Origin: Planctomycetota bacterium
GTDB taxonomy: Bacteria > Planctomycetota > MHYJ01 > WSZJ01 > JACPWG01
NCBI GenBank assembly: GCA_016197205.1
Contig: JACPWG010000051.1
Coordinates: forward strand, 1 to 64,000
Length of the DNA stretch: 64,000 nucleotides
Reading direction: 5' to 3'
Position numbers and translations under genes: made by a program. Under the pieces are notes generated by a model. The model saw only the letters and a program-made list of their open reading frames with translations, searched no databases and was not told where the DNA came from. Positions within the stretch are counted from its first letter, which is position 1; each line of letters begins with the position of its first letter. Positions 52,531-61,972 of this stretch are shown piece by piece.

Positions 52531-54830
52531 AGAGAGTCGCGGGCCTGCTCCGAGTCGTCGCCTCCGCCGAGGTCCAGGGCTTCGCGGCGGGCGCGGGCGC
52601 GACGCTCGCAGGCTACCTCTGCCTCGCGCTCGCCGAGCGCAACCGGCCCCTGCTTGCGCTGCTCGCCGCAAGCGCCGCCTGGCGGCTGCTCCACGCCTGC
52701 CTCGGAAGCGAGCTGGGGCTCCTGCACTGGACGCGCCCGCTTCACCGCGGCGCCGGCGCGGCCTTCCTCCTCGCGGGCTGGGCCGCGTCCGGCGCGCTCG
52801 CCTCTTCCTCGCTCTCGTTCCTCGGCTCGGCCGTGGTCTGGCTCCAGGCCCTGCTCTTGGTCACCCGCGGACGGACCGGCCCGACCCTCCGCGCGCTTGC
52901 TTTTTTTTCACTCGTCCACGCCGTCCTCGCCGCTTTCGTCCCCCGGCCGGCGCCGGTGTTGCCCCTCCTGCTCGCCCACGTTTTCCTCGTAGTCCGCACG
53001 TTCGGCGTCGCGTCCCGCAGCGCCGGGTACGCCCCGGAGCGGTGGCGCTTCCTGACGCTCGACGCGGGGACCTTCGCAGCCGTGGCCTGTCCCGCGCTGG
53101 TTCTCTTCCTCGTCCTCCCCCGCCCGACGCCGCCGGGGCCGGCGGCCCGCGATGCGAAGTCCGCGAACCGACCTGCCGGCTTGCCCGGCGCGGCGACGGC
53201 GCCCGAGGCCTTCGGCGACCGCGGGGACGGCAAGGGGGAGCTGGGCTTCAGCCCGGAGATGACGCTCGGCGACCTCACCGAGCTGCTCAAGGACCAGCGA
53301 CTGGCGATGCGCGCGCGCGTGCTCCGCCTCGACGCGCCCCCCACGTCGTTGCCTCGCCGTCCGGAGCTGTACTTGCGCGGGGTCTGGTTCGACGACTACG
53401 TCGGCGGGCGTTGGGCGCGCTCGGGCCTTGCGACGGCGACGAAGGACGCGGGCCCGGCAGACGCCCGGGAGGGAGGCTTCGTGCCCGTGCCGTCCGGGGG
53501 CTCACCGTCGAGCCGTCCCGCGGGGGCCGGCGCCTGGGAGCTGGAGCTTACGATGGGAAGAGCGGTTGCCTCCGCCGCGTTCGCTCCCCCGGGCGTACGC
53601 TCGATGGAGTGGCCGCCGCGAGCGGCCGATCCCCGCTATCGCGGCCCGCTCTTCGCCGCCCCCGCCGCGGGCCCGGGCGCGGACGCGCGGGTGCCGCCCC
53701 GACTCCTGCTCGATGCCGAGGAGGGGTGCTTCTTCCCCGGCCCGCCGCTCGTGGAGCTCGCGTACCGCACGCGCGCGGACCTGGTCAGCTCGCTCTCCGC
53801 GAACTCGGGCCGGATCCGGCGCCGGCCCGAGGAGGGCGCGTGGGTCGCCGTGCACGCCGCTCAGGAGCGCTATCGCGAGTTGGCGGAACGAGCCGCGGCC
53901 GGGTGGAAGGACGAGGTCGCGAAGGTGACCGCGATCCGCGACCACCTGCTGACCGGTTACGAATACTCGCTCAAGCTCGATCCGCCGCCTCCGGACCAGG
54001 ATCCGGTGGAGCACTTTCTCTGGGGCTCGCGGACGGGGTACTGCGTCCACTATGCGACGGCGATGGCGCTCCTGCTCCGGTCGATCGGGATCCCCTGTCG
54101 GGTGGCGGGCGGCTACTATTCGACGGAATGGGACGCCGCGCGCAAAGAATTCCTCGTGCGACAAGCCCATGCGCATGCCTGGGTCGAGGTGCCCTTCGAC
54201 GGGCTCGGCTGGGTCCCTTTCGATCCGACGCCGCCGCAGCACGTCCCCGAGGAGGGAACGGCCCTCGGCGCCGGCGCGGTCGGCGAGGCCGGCGGGGCGA
54301 CGGGCCCGTCGAGCTGGGGGGAGCTGTGGCTGGACCTGGAGCGCTTCGACCGGCGACGCTGGCTCGACGAAACGGCGGAGCACCTGGCGGAGTGGACCGC
54401 CGCGAGCCTAGGGGGACGCGGCGCGCGTGCGGCCGTGCTCTTCTGGCTCGGCGTGGCGGGCGCCGTGCTCCTGGTTCTCGGCGAGTTGGTGCGTCGCCGC
54501 GGTGCCGCCCGTGGCGCGCGCGGCCGCGGGCGACCGGGCGCGCCGGCCCGCCCGGCACCCGCACCTGACTTTTATCGGACGTTTGTGCGGCTCGCCGAAC
54601 GGCGAGGCCTCCGGCGCGCTGCGGCCGAGACGCCCGCCGAGTTCGCGCGACGCGTGGACCTCGCGGCGGGAGACGGCCGAGCGGCGGAGGTCGTGCGGGC
54701 GTACTACGAAGTCGCGTTCGGCGGGCGACGGCTCGACCCGGAAGCGGCCGCGCGAGTGAAGGCCGCACTCGCCGGCTTGGACTCGGGTTTCGCGGGCTCG
54801 GCGCGGAGACCGGCGCGACCGACGATCTGA
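52527..54830 (+). CDS. TgpA-like membrane transglutaminase
   Basis: A 767-residue membrane protein of the DUF3488/transglutaminase family. About six membrane segments occupy residues 12-215; a periplasmic transglutaminase-like domain follows, with the triad Cys506 (TGYCVHYATAMALLLRS), His550 (AHAHAWVEV) and Asp566 (FDPTPPQH). One more membrane helix (AAVLFWLGVAGAVLLVLGEL) precedes a cytoplasmic DUF4129-like tail (FYRTFVRLAERRGLRRAAAE). Likely crosslinks or cleaves envelope peptides. Translation is coupled to the DUF58 gene. Confidence 0.9.
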   Translation: MKRVAGLLRVVASAEVQGFAAGAGATLAGYLCLALAERNRPLLALLAASAAWRLLHACLGSELGLLHWTRPLHRGAGAAFLLAGWAASGALASSSLSFLGSAVVWLQALLLVTRGRTGPTLRALAFFSLVHAVLAAFVPRPAPVLPLLLAHVFLVVRTFGVASRSAGYAPERWRFLTLDAGTFAAVACPALVLFLVLPRPTPPGPAARDAKSANRPAGLPGAATAPEAFGDRGDGKGELGFSPEMTLGDLTELLKDQRLAMRARVLRLDAPPTSLPRRPELYLRGVWFDDYVGGRWARSGLATATKDAGPADAREGGFVPVPSGGSPSSRPAGAGAWELELTMGRAVASAAFAPPGVRSMEWPPRAADPRYRGPLFAAPAAGPGADARVPPRLLLDAEEGCFFPGPPLVELAYRTRADLVSSLSANSGRIRRRPEEGAWVAVHAAQERYRELAERAAAGWKDEVAKVTAIRDHLLTGYEYSLKLDPPPPDQDPVEHFLWGSRTGYCVHYATAMALLLRSIGIPCRVAGGYYSTEWDAARKEFLVRQAHAHAWVEVPFDGLGWVPFDPTPPQHVPEEGTALGAGAVGEAGGATGPSSWGELWLDLERFDRRRWLDETAEHLAEWTAASLGGRGARAAVLFWLGVAGAVLLVLGELVRRRGAARGARGRGRPGAPARPAPAPDFYRTFVRLAERRGLRRAAAETPAEFARRVDLAAGDGRAAEVVRAYYEVAFGGRRLDPEAAARVKAALAGLDSGFAGSARRPARPTI

Positions 54831-54887
54831 GCGGGAACCAACGCAGGGAGGCCACGCGGCCCCGGACCGAAGTGACCGCGGTCTGCG

Positions 54888-56666
54888 TCAGCGCGGCCAC
54901 CACGTGGGCGGCGCGAGGTCCCGGCGCCAGAGCACGGCAACTTCCGGGGCGGTCAATTCGTCTCCCCAGCGGGGTTCCCAGGTGCCGCCGCCGATTTGGC
55001 CCACCAGGCGGTAGCCGCGGTCAATGGCAGCGGCGAGGCGCCGGCCGAAGTCCACGCCGAACCGCGTATTCGGGTTGCCGATGTTGACGACGAGGACGCA
55101 CGGCGCCGGTCGCTCCAGCAGGACCCGCGCGTACTCCTCGTCCTCCCCGGGGGACCGATACGGCAGGACGTGGTGCACGGAATACAGCGGGCAGCGCCTG
55201 CCCGAAAAAAAATTGAATATGGGCGCGTGGGGAAGGACCAGGACCTCGTCTTCGGACCCGAGATTGCGGTCGAGAAACTCCGTGACGGCGGTCTCGACCT
55301 GCGCGAAGCGCGGCGGGGCCACGCGCACCTGCGCGCGCGGAAGCTCGAGGTCCACCGCGTCCACGGTCAGCACGTAGCGGTCGGCGCGGCACCAGCCGAG
55401 CGAGAGGAGCAGGATCGCGGCGGCGGCCCCCCAGCGCAGGGCCAGGCCCCGGCGCGAGTCGGCGGCGTTCGCCTCCCGCGGCGCCGGCGCGAAGGCCGGC
55501 GCGGACGAGGACGGTCGTTCGCCAAGCCCGAGCAGGCCGAGCGCGAGGGCGATCGGCACGAGCCCGCCGGTGGCGAAATTGTGGACGCTACCGAGGAGCA
55601 GGAACTCGTACGCGGTGGCGCCGAGCACGGGGAACAGGAGGGCGGCCTCGCGAGCCGGAGAGCGCACGCGAAGGGCGCGAGCGACGACGGCCGCCGTGAG
55701 CCCGAGCGCGAGCAACCAGGCCCAGGGAAGCATGTAGACCTGGGCGAGCGCGGCGGACGCGGGCATCCCCGACCGCCCACGCCAGCCTTCGAGGAGAAAA
55801 CTCGGGCCGGCGACGAGGCGCTCCAGGATGGTGTGCTTGTTGGGAAAGTGGCCCGGAGACCACGGGAAGCACCGCTCAAGCCGGTCCGTCGGGACGCCGA
55901 CGACCCAGGGCAGAAAGAGGAGCGCGCCGAGGACCACGGGGACCGCACCCGCCGCGGCGGGCCAGGCGAGCGACCGTGGCGAGAGCGCGGTCCACGCGCT
56001 GCCGCGCGACCAGGCCTCGAGAAGCTGTGCGAACCCCAAGCCCGCCGCGAGGCCCGCCGACGTCGCGATCCCGACGGTCGGTTTGGTGAGGACCATCAGC
56101 GCGAGGGAAGCCGCGAGAGCGAGAAACGCGCGACGCGTCCCGCGCGCATCGCGTGCGGTGCGAGACTCCGCCAGGCGAAACGCCGATTCGAGCGCGAGCA
56201 GGGACGTCGGGATGAGGGGCGCGTGGCTGAAGAAATACCAGGGTCGGCCCCACTGGAAGACGAGGAGGCCGACGACAAGGGCCGCGAGCGGGCCCGCGCG
56301 GCGCCGGGCGAAGCGGACCGCCAACGCGGCGGACGCCACCAGCAGGAGGAGGTTCGCGACGCGAGCCGCGAGCACGCTTTCGCCGAGGAGGTGGAAAAAC
56401 GCCGCGCCATAGTACAAGCCGAGCGGCCCGTACGGGCACCAGAAGTCGCGAATGGGCGCGAACCCGCGGGCGACCTCCTGGATGGCGTAGAGGTCCCAAC
56501 CGTTGTCCGAGACGAGAGGGACCTGGTGCGTCGTGATGATCGGCAGCATCCAGAGCAGGAGTCCGCCGAGGCCGACGCCAAGCGCCAGACTCGGGAGCTC
56601 TCGGGCTGCGGGCTTCTGAAACACGACCCCTCGGCGGCGTGGGAGACCGGAAAGGGCGAGGAGCAA
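54888..56666 (-). CDS. Polytopic membrane protein, GT-C-like
   Basis: A 592-residue protein with about ten membrane helices up to residue 440 and a soluble C-terminal domain (about 440-592, LGSEDEVLVLPHAPIFNFFS, GIGNPNTRFGVDFG-like NIGNPNTRFGVDFGRRL). The first loop has VSDNGWDLYAIQEVARGFAP followed by RDFWCPYGPLGLYYGA, the acidic-loop layout of GT-C glycosyltransferases. No precise function. The annotated start is TTG 56666 without a good ribosome-binding site; GTG 56624 (GAGGGG just upstream) is an alternative. It lies downstream of mtnC on the same strand. Confidence 0.72.
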   Translation of the reverse strand: MLLALSGLPRRRGVVFQKPAARELPSLALGVGLGGLLLWMLPIITTHQVPLVSDNGWDLYAIQEVARGFAPIRDFWCPYGPLGLYYGAAFFHLLGESVLAARVANLLLLVASAALAVRFARRRAGPLAALVVGLLVFQWGRPWYFFSHAPLIPTSLLALESAFRLAESRTARDARGTRRAFLALAASLALMVLTKPTVGIATSAGLAAGLGFAQLLEAWSRGSAWTALSPRSLAWPAAAGAVPVVLGALLFLPWVVGVPTDRLERCFPWSPGHFPNKHTILERLVAGPSFLLEGWRGRSGMPASAALAQVYMLPWAWLLALGLTAAVVARALRVRSPAREAALLFPVLGATAYEFLLLGSVHNFATGGLVPIALALGLLGLGERPSSSAPAFAPAPREANAADSRRGLALRWGAAAAILLLSLGWCRADRYVLTVDAVDLELPRAQVRVAPPRFAQVETAVTEFLDRNLGSEDEVLVLPHAPIFNFFSGRRCPLYSVHHVLPYRSPGEDEEYARVLLERPAPCVLVVNIGNPNTRFGVDFGRRLAAAIDRGYRLVGQIGGGTWEPRWGDELTAPEVAVLWRRDLAPPTWWPR

Positions 56667-56836
56667 CGCGGGCGGCGCGCGGGGAGCTCGGCGAGGCAGG
56701 GGCCGGGACCCGAAGCGCGAGCGATTCTATCCAGGGCTCGAACGGACGGGCAAGGAAAAAGGCCAGGCAAGCCGCTCAGGGAGAAACCGGGGCGCGCGGA
56801 GTGGAGACCGGCGGCGGGCGGGGAGTCGTCGGGAGG

Positions 56837-57580
56837 CTACCCGGAACGCAGAAACGCGACCGCGCCGAAGTCGGCGATCTCCGCGTGTCCGTGGCCCGCG
56901 GGCACCGGGGGATTTCCCGGCCGGAGGACCAGTCCGGTCGCGAGGCCGGCGTCTCGCGCGGCGTCCAGCTCCGCGACGACGTCGCTCAGGAAAAGCAGCG
57001 CCGCGGGCGCCCGTCGCATGTCGCGGGCAATCGACGAATAGCTCGCGGGGGACCGCTTCGGGCCGAGCGTGGTGTCGTAGTGGCCGCGGAGGAACGGGGT
57101 GAGGTCTCCCGCTTCCGTGTGCGCGAAGAAGAGCCGCTGCGCGGTCCTGCTGCCCGAGGAAAAGATCCGGACGTCGAGGCCCGCCGTGCGCCAGGCGGCG
57201 AGTGCCGGCGGGACGTCGGGAAAGACGTGGGCGCGGAGCGCCCCTCCAACGAAGCCTTCACGCCAGATGAGCCCCTGCAGTTGCTTGAGGCCGGTCGCCT
57301 TGGCGTCGAGCGCCATGAGCCTCAGGACCTCCGCGCGGATGCGCTCGATAGCGGGCTCCCGCGCGCCGGCGCGACCGAACCAAGCCTCGAACGAAGCTGC
57401 CCCCGCGTCGCGCGCGAGCGCCTCACGAGCGCTCGCCACATCCTCCTCCTCCCAGTGCGCGTGGAGGAAGGGCACCAGCTCGCGGCGCGCGTAGGGAAAG
57501 AGGACCTCGGACACGTAGGCCAGCGAGGAGGTGGTGCCTTCGACGTCGAGCAGGAGGCCGGTCCCGGCGAAGGAGAGCAT
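56837..57580 (-). CDS. mtnC: Acireductone synthase (enolase-phosphatase E1)
   Basis: Converts 2,3-diketo-5-methylthiopentyl-1-phosphate to acireductone in the methionine salvage pathway. The 247-residue HAD-fold protein has the nucleophile motif LLLDVEGTTSSLAYV (Asp12, Glu14), YDTTLGPKRSPASY (Lys of motif III) and LLFLSDVVAELDAARDAG (motif IV). DVEGTTSS...PYA is diagnostic of MtnC. ATG 57580 lies 14 bp after mtnD, so the two are co-transcribed. Confidence 0.94.
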   Translation of the reverse strand: MLSFAGTGLLLDVEGTTSSLAYVSEVLFPYARRELVPFLHAHWEEEDVASAREALARDAGAASFEAWFGRAGAREPAIERIRAEVLRLMALDAKATGLKQLQGLIWREGFVGGALRAHVFPDVPPALAAWRTAGLDVRIFSSGSRTAQRLFFAHTEAGDLTPFLRGHYDTTLGPKRSPASYSSIARDMRRAPAALLFLSDVVAELDAARDAGLATGLVLRPGNPPVPAGHGHAEIADFGAVAFLRSG

Positions 57581-57594
57581 GGCGCGCACTCGCC

Positions 57595-58209
57595 TCAGGG
57601 AGCGGTCGGGGGCGGGGAAGAGCCCGGCGGCGCGGCCTGCGGCCCGCGGCGCGGCCCGACGCCGGGCAGAAAGGCCGGCCCCCAGCACACGGGCGTGTAG
57701 CGGTCGTGGACGCCGTCCTTCACGTAGTAGGGTGTCCACCCTACCGCGTCCTGGAACAGCCGGATCGCCCGGATCGTCCGGTCGCCGCAGAGGTCGAACC
57801 AATGTCGCGTCCCGGCGGGGACGTTGATCAGGTCACCCGCGTCCATCTCGAGGGCGAAGACCGGCCCCGTCTCGGGGCGGATGTGAAACACGCCCCGTCC
57901 CTTCACGACGAACCGCACCTCGTCCTCCGAGTGCGTGTGCTCCTTGTTGAACTTCGCCAGCATCGCCTCCAGACCCGGCGTGTCCGGCCGCACCTGCATG
58001 ACGTCCGCCGTGCGGTAGCCGCCGGCACGCTGGAGCCGCTCCACCTCCGGCGCGTAGGCCGCGAGCACCGCTTCAGGCGAGGCGTCGGGGTCGACGCGCC
58101 CGTCCGCGGTCCAACGTTCGTAGGTGATGCCGTAGGGCTTCAAGTACGCTGCGATCTCTCGGGGGTCGTCGAGGCGGCGCCCCTGGTCGGGGACGGTGAG
58201 GATGGCCAT
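57595..58209 (-). CDS. mtnD: Acireductone dioxygenase
   Basis: Oxidises acireductone to the keto acid precursor of methionine and formate (with iron). The 204-residue cupin has the metal ligands His91, His93 and Glu97 (KEHTHSEDEVRFVVKG) and His136 (VPAGTRHWFDL). The C-terminal about 25 residues are proline-rich (GPRRGPQAAPPGSSPPP) and variable. ATG 58209 fits the family start (MAILTVPDQ). It lies between mtnB and mtnC in the salvage cluster. Confidence 0.94.
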   Translation of the reverse strand: MAILTVPDQGRRLDDPREIAAYLKPYGITYERWTADGRVDPDASPEAVLAAYAPEVERLQRAGGYRTADVMQVRPDTPGLEAMLAKFNKEHTHSEDEVRFVVKGRGVFHIRPETGPVFALEMDAGDLINVPAGTRHWFDLCGDRTIRAIRLFQDAVGWTPYYVKDGVHDRYTPVCWGPAFLPGVGPRRGPQAAPPGSSPPPTAP

Positions 58210-58619
58210 GGCGCGAAAATCCCAAATCCCAAGGCAGGCGCGGGCCCGAAACCCAAAGACGATGATTAGCCACCGAAGACGCTGAAGACGCCGAATTTCA
58301 CGACGGGTCGTTCGGCGTCTTCGGCGTCTTCGGTGGCTCGTTCCCCCTGGTGTCACAAAGCCGCGCAGAAGCTTGCTTTGTCGGCAAAAGACTTCCTCCA
58401 GCAGGCAATCGGTCGCGAGACCGAACCCGAGGGAACCGAAGGAGGCGCTGAGACCGCTCCCTCACGGTCGCGGTTCCGATCGGCCGTGCCGGTCGATCCG
58501 CAAGCGGTTCGTCTTTCGGTGTTTTCGGCCACCTCGGTGGCTCGTCCCTCTGGTTGCGGCCATCGGCTGCCCTGGGGAAGCCGTGGTTGCCGAGGTGTTC
58601 GATTTCAGGAAGAACCGAC
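58210..58619. other. 410-bp gap in the mtn cluster with a long hairpin
   Basis: No gene is supported. Contains the 27-bp-arm hairpin at 58269-58337 and a degenerate relative at about 58497-58553 (TCGGTGTTTTCGGCCACCTC). The gap is unusual inside an otherwise compact methionine-salvage cluster. Confidence 0.6.
58269..58337. repeat. Hairpin repeat with 27-bp arms
   Basis: GCCACCGAAGACGCTGAAGA... (58269-58295) pairs with 58311-58337 with a single mispaired position, leaving a 15-base loop. On the minus strand it lies 57 bp upstream of the mtnD start. Related words occur at 7276-7371. Confidence 0.82.
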
Positions 58620-59294
58620 TCAAGGGCCCACGCGGTTGGCGACGAGGGACTGGGTCCCGGAAAGCGTCAGCCCGCGGACGACCACCTCGAGAAGGAACTC
58701 GAGGACCTCGAGGTGGCGGCGCGCTTCGGGGAGGTCGCTCCCCCAGGTGTACAGGCCGTGGCGGCGGAGCAGAAAGCCGTGCCGCAGCGGATTCGCGGAG
58801 TCCGACAGGCGGGCGCGCACGCGACGCGCGACGTCGGCCATGTCCTGCGTGTTCTCGAAGATCTCCAGCCTCACCCGGCAGTCGTGCGTCTCGATGCCGG
58901 CGAGCCCCTTCAACAACTCATAGCCCTCGAGGACCACGCTGCCGTCGGCGTGGCGAAGGTCCGAGAGCAGGGTCGCCCAAACCGAATGCGTATGCAGCAC
59001 GGCACCGGCACCCGCCTGTTCCGCCAGCGTCGCATGCAGCAAAGTCTCCGCCGAGGGGGACGGCCTGTCCGGTCCCACGGCGCGACCGTCCGCGCCGACG
59101 AGCACGAAATCGTCTTCCCCCAGCCGGCGCTTGTCGCGTCCGCTCGCCGTCACGAGCAGCCGCAGCGGTGTCCGTGCGAGCACCAGGCTGTAGTTCCCGC
59201 TCGTCCCCGGCGACCAGCCACGCTCGTAACAGAGCGACCCGACCTCCTGTAGGGCGCGCGCAGCCGCGGCTCTTTCGTCAGGCGTCGTCGACAT
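58620..59294 (-). CDS. mtnB: Methylthioribulose-1-phosphate dehydratase
   Basis: Dehydrates methylthioribulose-1-phosphate in methionine salvage. The 224-residue class II aldolase-like protein has TSGNYSLVLA (about 31-40), the acid SPSAETLLHATLAE (Glu83), the zinc site LHTHSVWATLL (His101, His103) and the second His in LRRHGLYTWG. It is the first gene of the cluster mtnB-(hairpin)-mtnD-mtnC; mtnA is not in the window. Confidence 0.93.
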   Translation of the reverse strand: MSTTPDERAAAARALQEVGSLCYERGWSPGTSGNYSLVLARTPLRLLVTASGRDKRRLGEDDFVLVGADGRAVGPDRPSPSAETLLHATLAEQAGAGAVLHTHSVWATLLSDLRHADGSVVLEGYELLKGLAGIETHDCRVRLEIFENTQDMADVARRVRARLSDSANPLRHGFLLRRHGLYTWGSDLPEARRHLEVLEFLLEVVVRGLTLSGTQSLVANRVGP

Positions 59295-59446
59295 AACCGG
59301 ACTCTAGCAGATCCCCGGGCCCCGTGGCAAGCCTGTCCATCGCGCCCACCCACGCTTTTCCTTCCCGCTCCGCTCGCCGCGCGGGTAGAATGGCCGCGCT
59401 CGACGCCCGCCTGCCTGCCTCCCCCGAGGACCAAGAGCCGAGTCCG

Positions 59447-60520
59447 ATGAGCCAGGACGTACCCCCTTCTCCCCCCACGCCTTCGCCCGCCGCCGTTCCT
59501 CCGACCGACGCAGCCGAGCAGCTCCCCGCCGCTCCCGCGCTCCAACGGCGCGTCTTGCGGCTCGTGCTGGGCGTGTCCCTCGCCACCCTCGCCCTCGGCT
59601 TCCTCGTCCTCCACCGCTTCAGCTACACCCTGCCCGAGGACGGGTCGCCGCTGCGCTACGGCACCTACGGCTTCTCCCTGGCCCGGTTCCCAACGCCGGA
59701 GCAAGGAAAACTCACCGTCGCCGTGCTCGGGAATTCCGTGTACCAGGGGTGCGGGATCGTCGAGCGGATGCAACGCATGTCGGACGAAATGGACCTGGGC
59801 ATGCGCTTCCTCAATTACTCGCAATGCGGCTCCGGCATCTCGGACCACGTGGTCCAGGCCGCAAAGCTCGTCGATGCGGACCCCGACCTCCTGGTCGTCG
59901 CCCTGATCCCCGCGACGTTCGAAGGCTCCCTGCCGCGCTTCCGGACGGACGCCGACCAGATGGCCTTCGACCTCGGTCCCCTTCGTGTGCTGAGCACGGA
60001 CTTCTACCGGCGCGAATTCACGCTCCAAGCCGCGGCCGACTCCGCCCTCTCGAGCCTCCTCCCCTTCCGCCGCCTGGACGCGATCCTTCGCAACCAGTCG
60101 ATCCGCCAGGGGCCAGTCGGGGGCCTGCTGCCCGACTGGCTGCTCCGCCGGCTCACCTTCCCCACGCTCAATCTCGGCGAGGACTGGCTGCGGCCCCGGC
60201 CGGGCGGCCGGCGCGCGAAATACACCTACAGCGGCTACCCCGACTCGACCGAGGTGCTCGACGAGCTCCTGCGCGTCGTCCGCGGCGCGGGCATTCCACT
60301 CCTGTTCATCTGGCAGGAAAACGGCATCGTGAAGCCGGACCTCCTGCCCGCGCTGCACGCGCGCGCCGCCCGCGACCCGGGCGTGCGCGTCGCCGATTTC
60401 CAGGACTTCTGGAACGACCGCGACTTCTCCGACTGGGTCCATCCCGCCGGGCCCGCGCGAGATGCCTGCGCCCGCCGACACTTCACCGCGATCGCCCAGG
60501 CGCTCCTCGCGGGGAAATAG
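59447..60520 (+). CDS. Membrane-anchored SGNH-type protein (O-acetylation partner)
   Basis: A 357-residue protein with an N-terminal anchor (residues about 38-55, LRLVLGVSLATLALGFLVL) and an extracytoplasmic SGNH-hydrolase-like domain: VAVLGNSVYQGCG (about 92-103; GNS block), LLVVALIPATFEGS, and a C-terminal DWVHPAG (Asp329, His332) like the DxxH catalytic pair. Thirty-three bp later comes an MBOAT gene, the AlgI/AlgJ-like pairing used to acetylate exported polysaccharide. Start ATG 59447 is a choice between this and ATG 59390. Confidence 0.75.
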   Translation: MSQDVPPSPPTPSPAAVPPTDAAEQLPAAPALQRRVLRLVLGVSLATLALGFLVLHRFSYTLPEDGSPLRYGTYGFSLARFPTPEQGKLTVAVLGNSVYQGCGIVERMQRMSDEMDLGMRFLNYSQCGSGISDHVVQAAKLVDADPDLLVVALIPATFEGSLPRFRTDADQMAFDLGPLRVLSTDFYRREFTLQAAADSALSSLLPFRRLDAILRNQSIRQGPVGGLLPDWLLRRLTFPTLNLGEDWLRPRPGGRRAKYTYSGYPDSTEVLDELLRVVRGAGIPLLFIWQENGIVKPDLLPALHARAARDPGVRVADFQDFWNDRDFSDWVHPAGPARDACARRHFTAIAQALLAGK

Positions 60521-60553
60521 CCCGATCCACTCCCACGCACGAGACGCGCGGCG

Positions 60554-61972
60554 ATGCTTTTCAACTCCTGGGTCTTCGTCGTTTTCTTCGTCGTCGTGTA
60601 CGTCCTCTACCTGAGGCTGGGGCACGAGGGGCAGAACCGGCTCCTGCTCGCGGCGAGCTTCCTCTTCTACGGCTGGTGGGACGTCCGCTTCCTCGGCCTC
60701 CTGATCCTGTCGAGCAGCTTCGACTGGTATTGCGGCCTGCTGCTGAGCCGCACGGAGTCGATACCACGCCGGAAGGCCCTCGTCGCCGCCGTGGTCCTCA
60801 GCAACCTGGGGATCCTGGCCGCGTTCAAATACTGCGACCTCTTCCTCGGCAGCCTCGAGGCCGTGCTCCGGTTTTTCGGGGGCCACCCGGGCACCCTCGC
60901 GCTCGGCGTCGTCGTGCCGGTCGGGGTCTCGTTCTACACGTTTCAGACGATCGGCTACGTGGTGGATCTGTACCGGGGCGACGTGGCCCCCTGCGGCAGC
61001 CTGCGCGACTACCTGCTCTTCGTGTCGTTCTTCCCGCAGCTCGTCGCCGGCCCCATCGAACGAGCGTCCCACCTGCTCGGCCAGGTGACCGGCCGGAGGA
61101 CGCTCGCGGCGCCGGCGCTGCGCGAGGCCCTCTGGCATCTCGTGCTCGGCTTCTTCCTGAAGGTCTGCGTCGCGGACAACCTCGCGCCTATGGCGGAGGA
61201 AGGCTTCGGCAACCCGGACTCCTCGGGCCTGATGGCGCTCATCGGCCTATACGCCTTCGCCTTCCAGATCTATTGCGACTTCGGGGGCTACAGCGAGATC
61301 GCACGCGGGCTCGCCAAGCTCATGGGCTTCGAGCTGATGGAGAATTTCCGGATGCCGTACTTCGCGACGGGGCCCCGCGAATTCTGGCGCCGCTGGCACA
61401 TCAGCCTGTCGACCTGGCTCCGGGACTACCTGTATCTTCCGCTGGGCGGGAACCGCCTCGGCGCGCGGCGCACCTATCGGAATCTGCTGCTCACGATGCT
61501 CCTCGGCGGCCTCTGGCACGGGGCGCAATGGAAGTTCGTGCTGTGGGGCCTGTACCAAGGCACGCTGCTCATGGTCGAACGCGCGCTTGTGCCGGAGGAA
61601 GGGCGCGGGGGCGCGCCTGCCCGCCGGCCCTGGACGCCTGGGCGTGCTCTTCGTACCTTCTTTTTTTTCCAGCTCGTGTGCGTGGGCTGGCTGCTCTTCC
61701 GGTGCGACGCCGTGCGGCAGGTCTGGGAGCTGCCGGTCCGCATGGTCACGCGGTTCGGGGCACGGCCGTCCGACCTGCAAGCCCTGGCCGTGCTCTGCCT
61801 CCTGGTTGCGCCCGTGCTCGTGCTCGACGTGCTTCGGGAGCGCGCGGGCCGCGTCGGTTTCGTGTTCGCCTGGCCGGCCGCCGCCCGCTGGGCGACTTGC
61901 GTGCTGCTGCTCGCGCTGGTCGCCCTCTTCGGCGCCCGCGGGGGGCAGCAGTTCATCTACTTCCAGTTCTAG
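60554..61972 (+). CDS. MBOAT family O-acyltransferase (AlgI-like)
   Basis: A 472-residue polytopic membrane acyltransferase that moves acyl groups across the membrane for polysaccharide O-acylation. It begins MLFNSWVFVVFFVVVYVLYL and has FFPQLVAGPIERA, FWRRWHISLSTWLRDYLYLP, LGGNRLGARR and the catalytic His in LLGGLWHGAQWKFVLWGLYQ. About eleven membrane helices are visible. The SGNH-type protein upstream is the likely extracytoplasmic transferase partner. Confidence 0.93.
   Translation: MLFNSWVFVVFFVVVYVLYLRLGHEGQNRLLLAASFLFYGWWDVRFLGLLILSSSFDWYCGLLLSRTESIPRRKALVAAVVLSNLGILAAFKYCDLFLGSLEAVLRFFGGHPGTLALGVVVPVGVSFYTFQTIGYVVDLYRGDVAPCGSLRDYLLFVSFFPQLVAGPIERASHLLGQVTGRRTLAAPALREALWHLVLGFFLKVCVADNLAPMAEEGFGNPDSSGLMALIGLYAFAFQIYCDFGGYSEIARGLAKLMGFELMENFRMPYFATGPREFWRRWHISLSTWLRDYLYLPLGGNRLGARRTYRNLLLTMLLGGLWHGAQWKFVLWGLYQGTLLMVERALVPEEGRGGAPARRPWTPGRALRTFFFFQLVCVGWLLFRCDAVRQVWELPVRMVTRFGARPSDLQALAVLCLLVAPVLVLDVLRERAGRVGFVFAWPAAARWATCVLLLALVALFGARGGQQFIYFQF

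Noticed and set aside
59150..61138. 662-codon minus-strand frame opposite the SGNH/MBOAT genes
   Set aside because: Shadow; the plus strand has membrane helices and MBOAT motifs.
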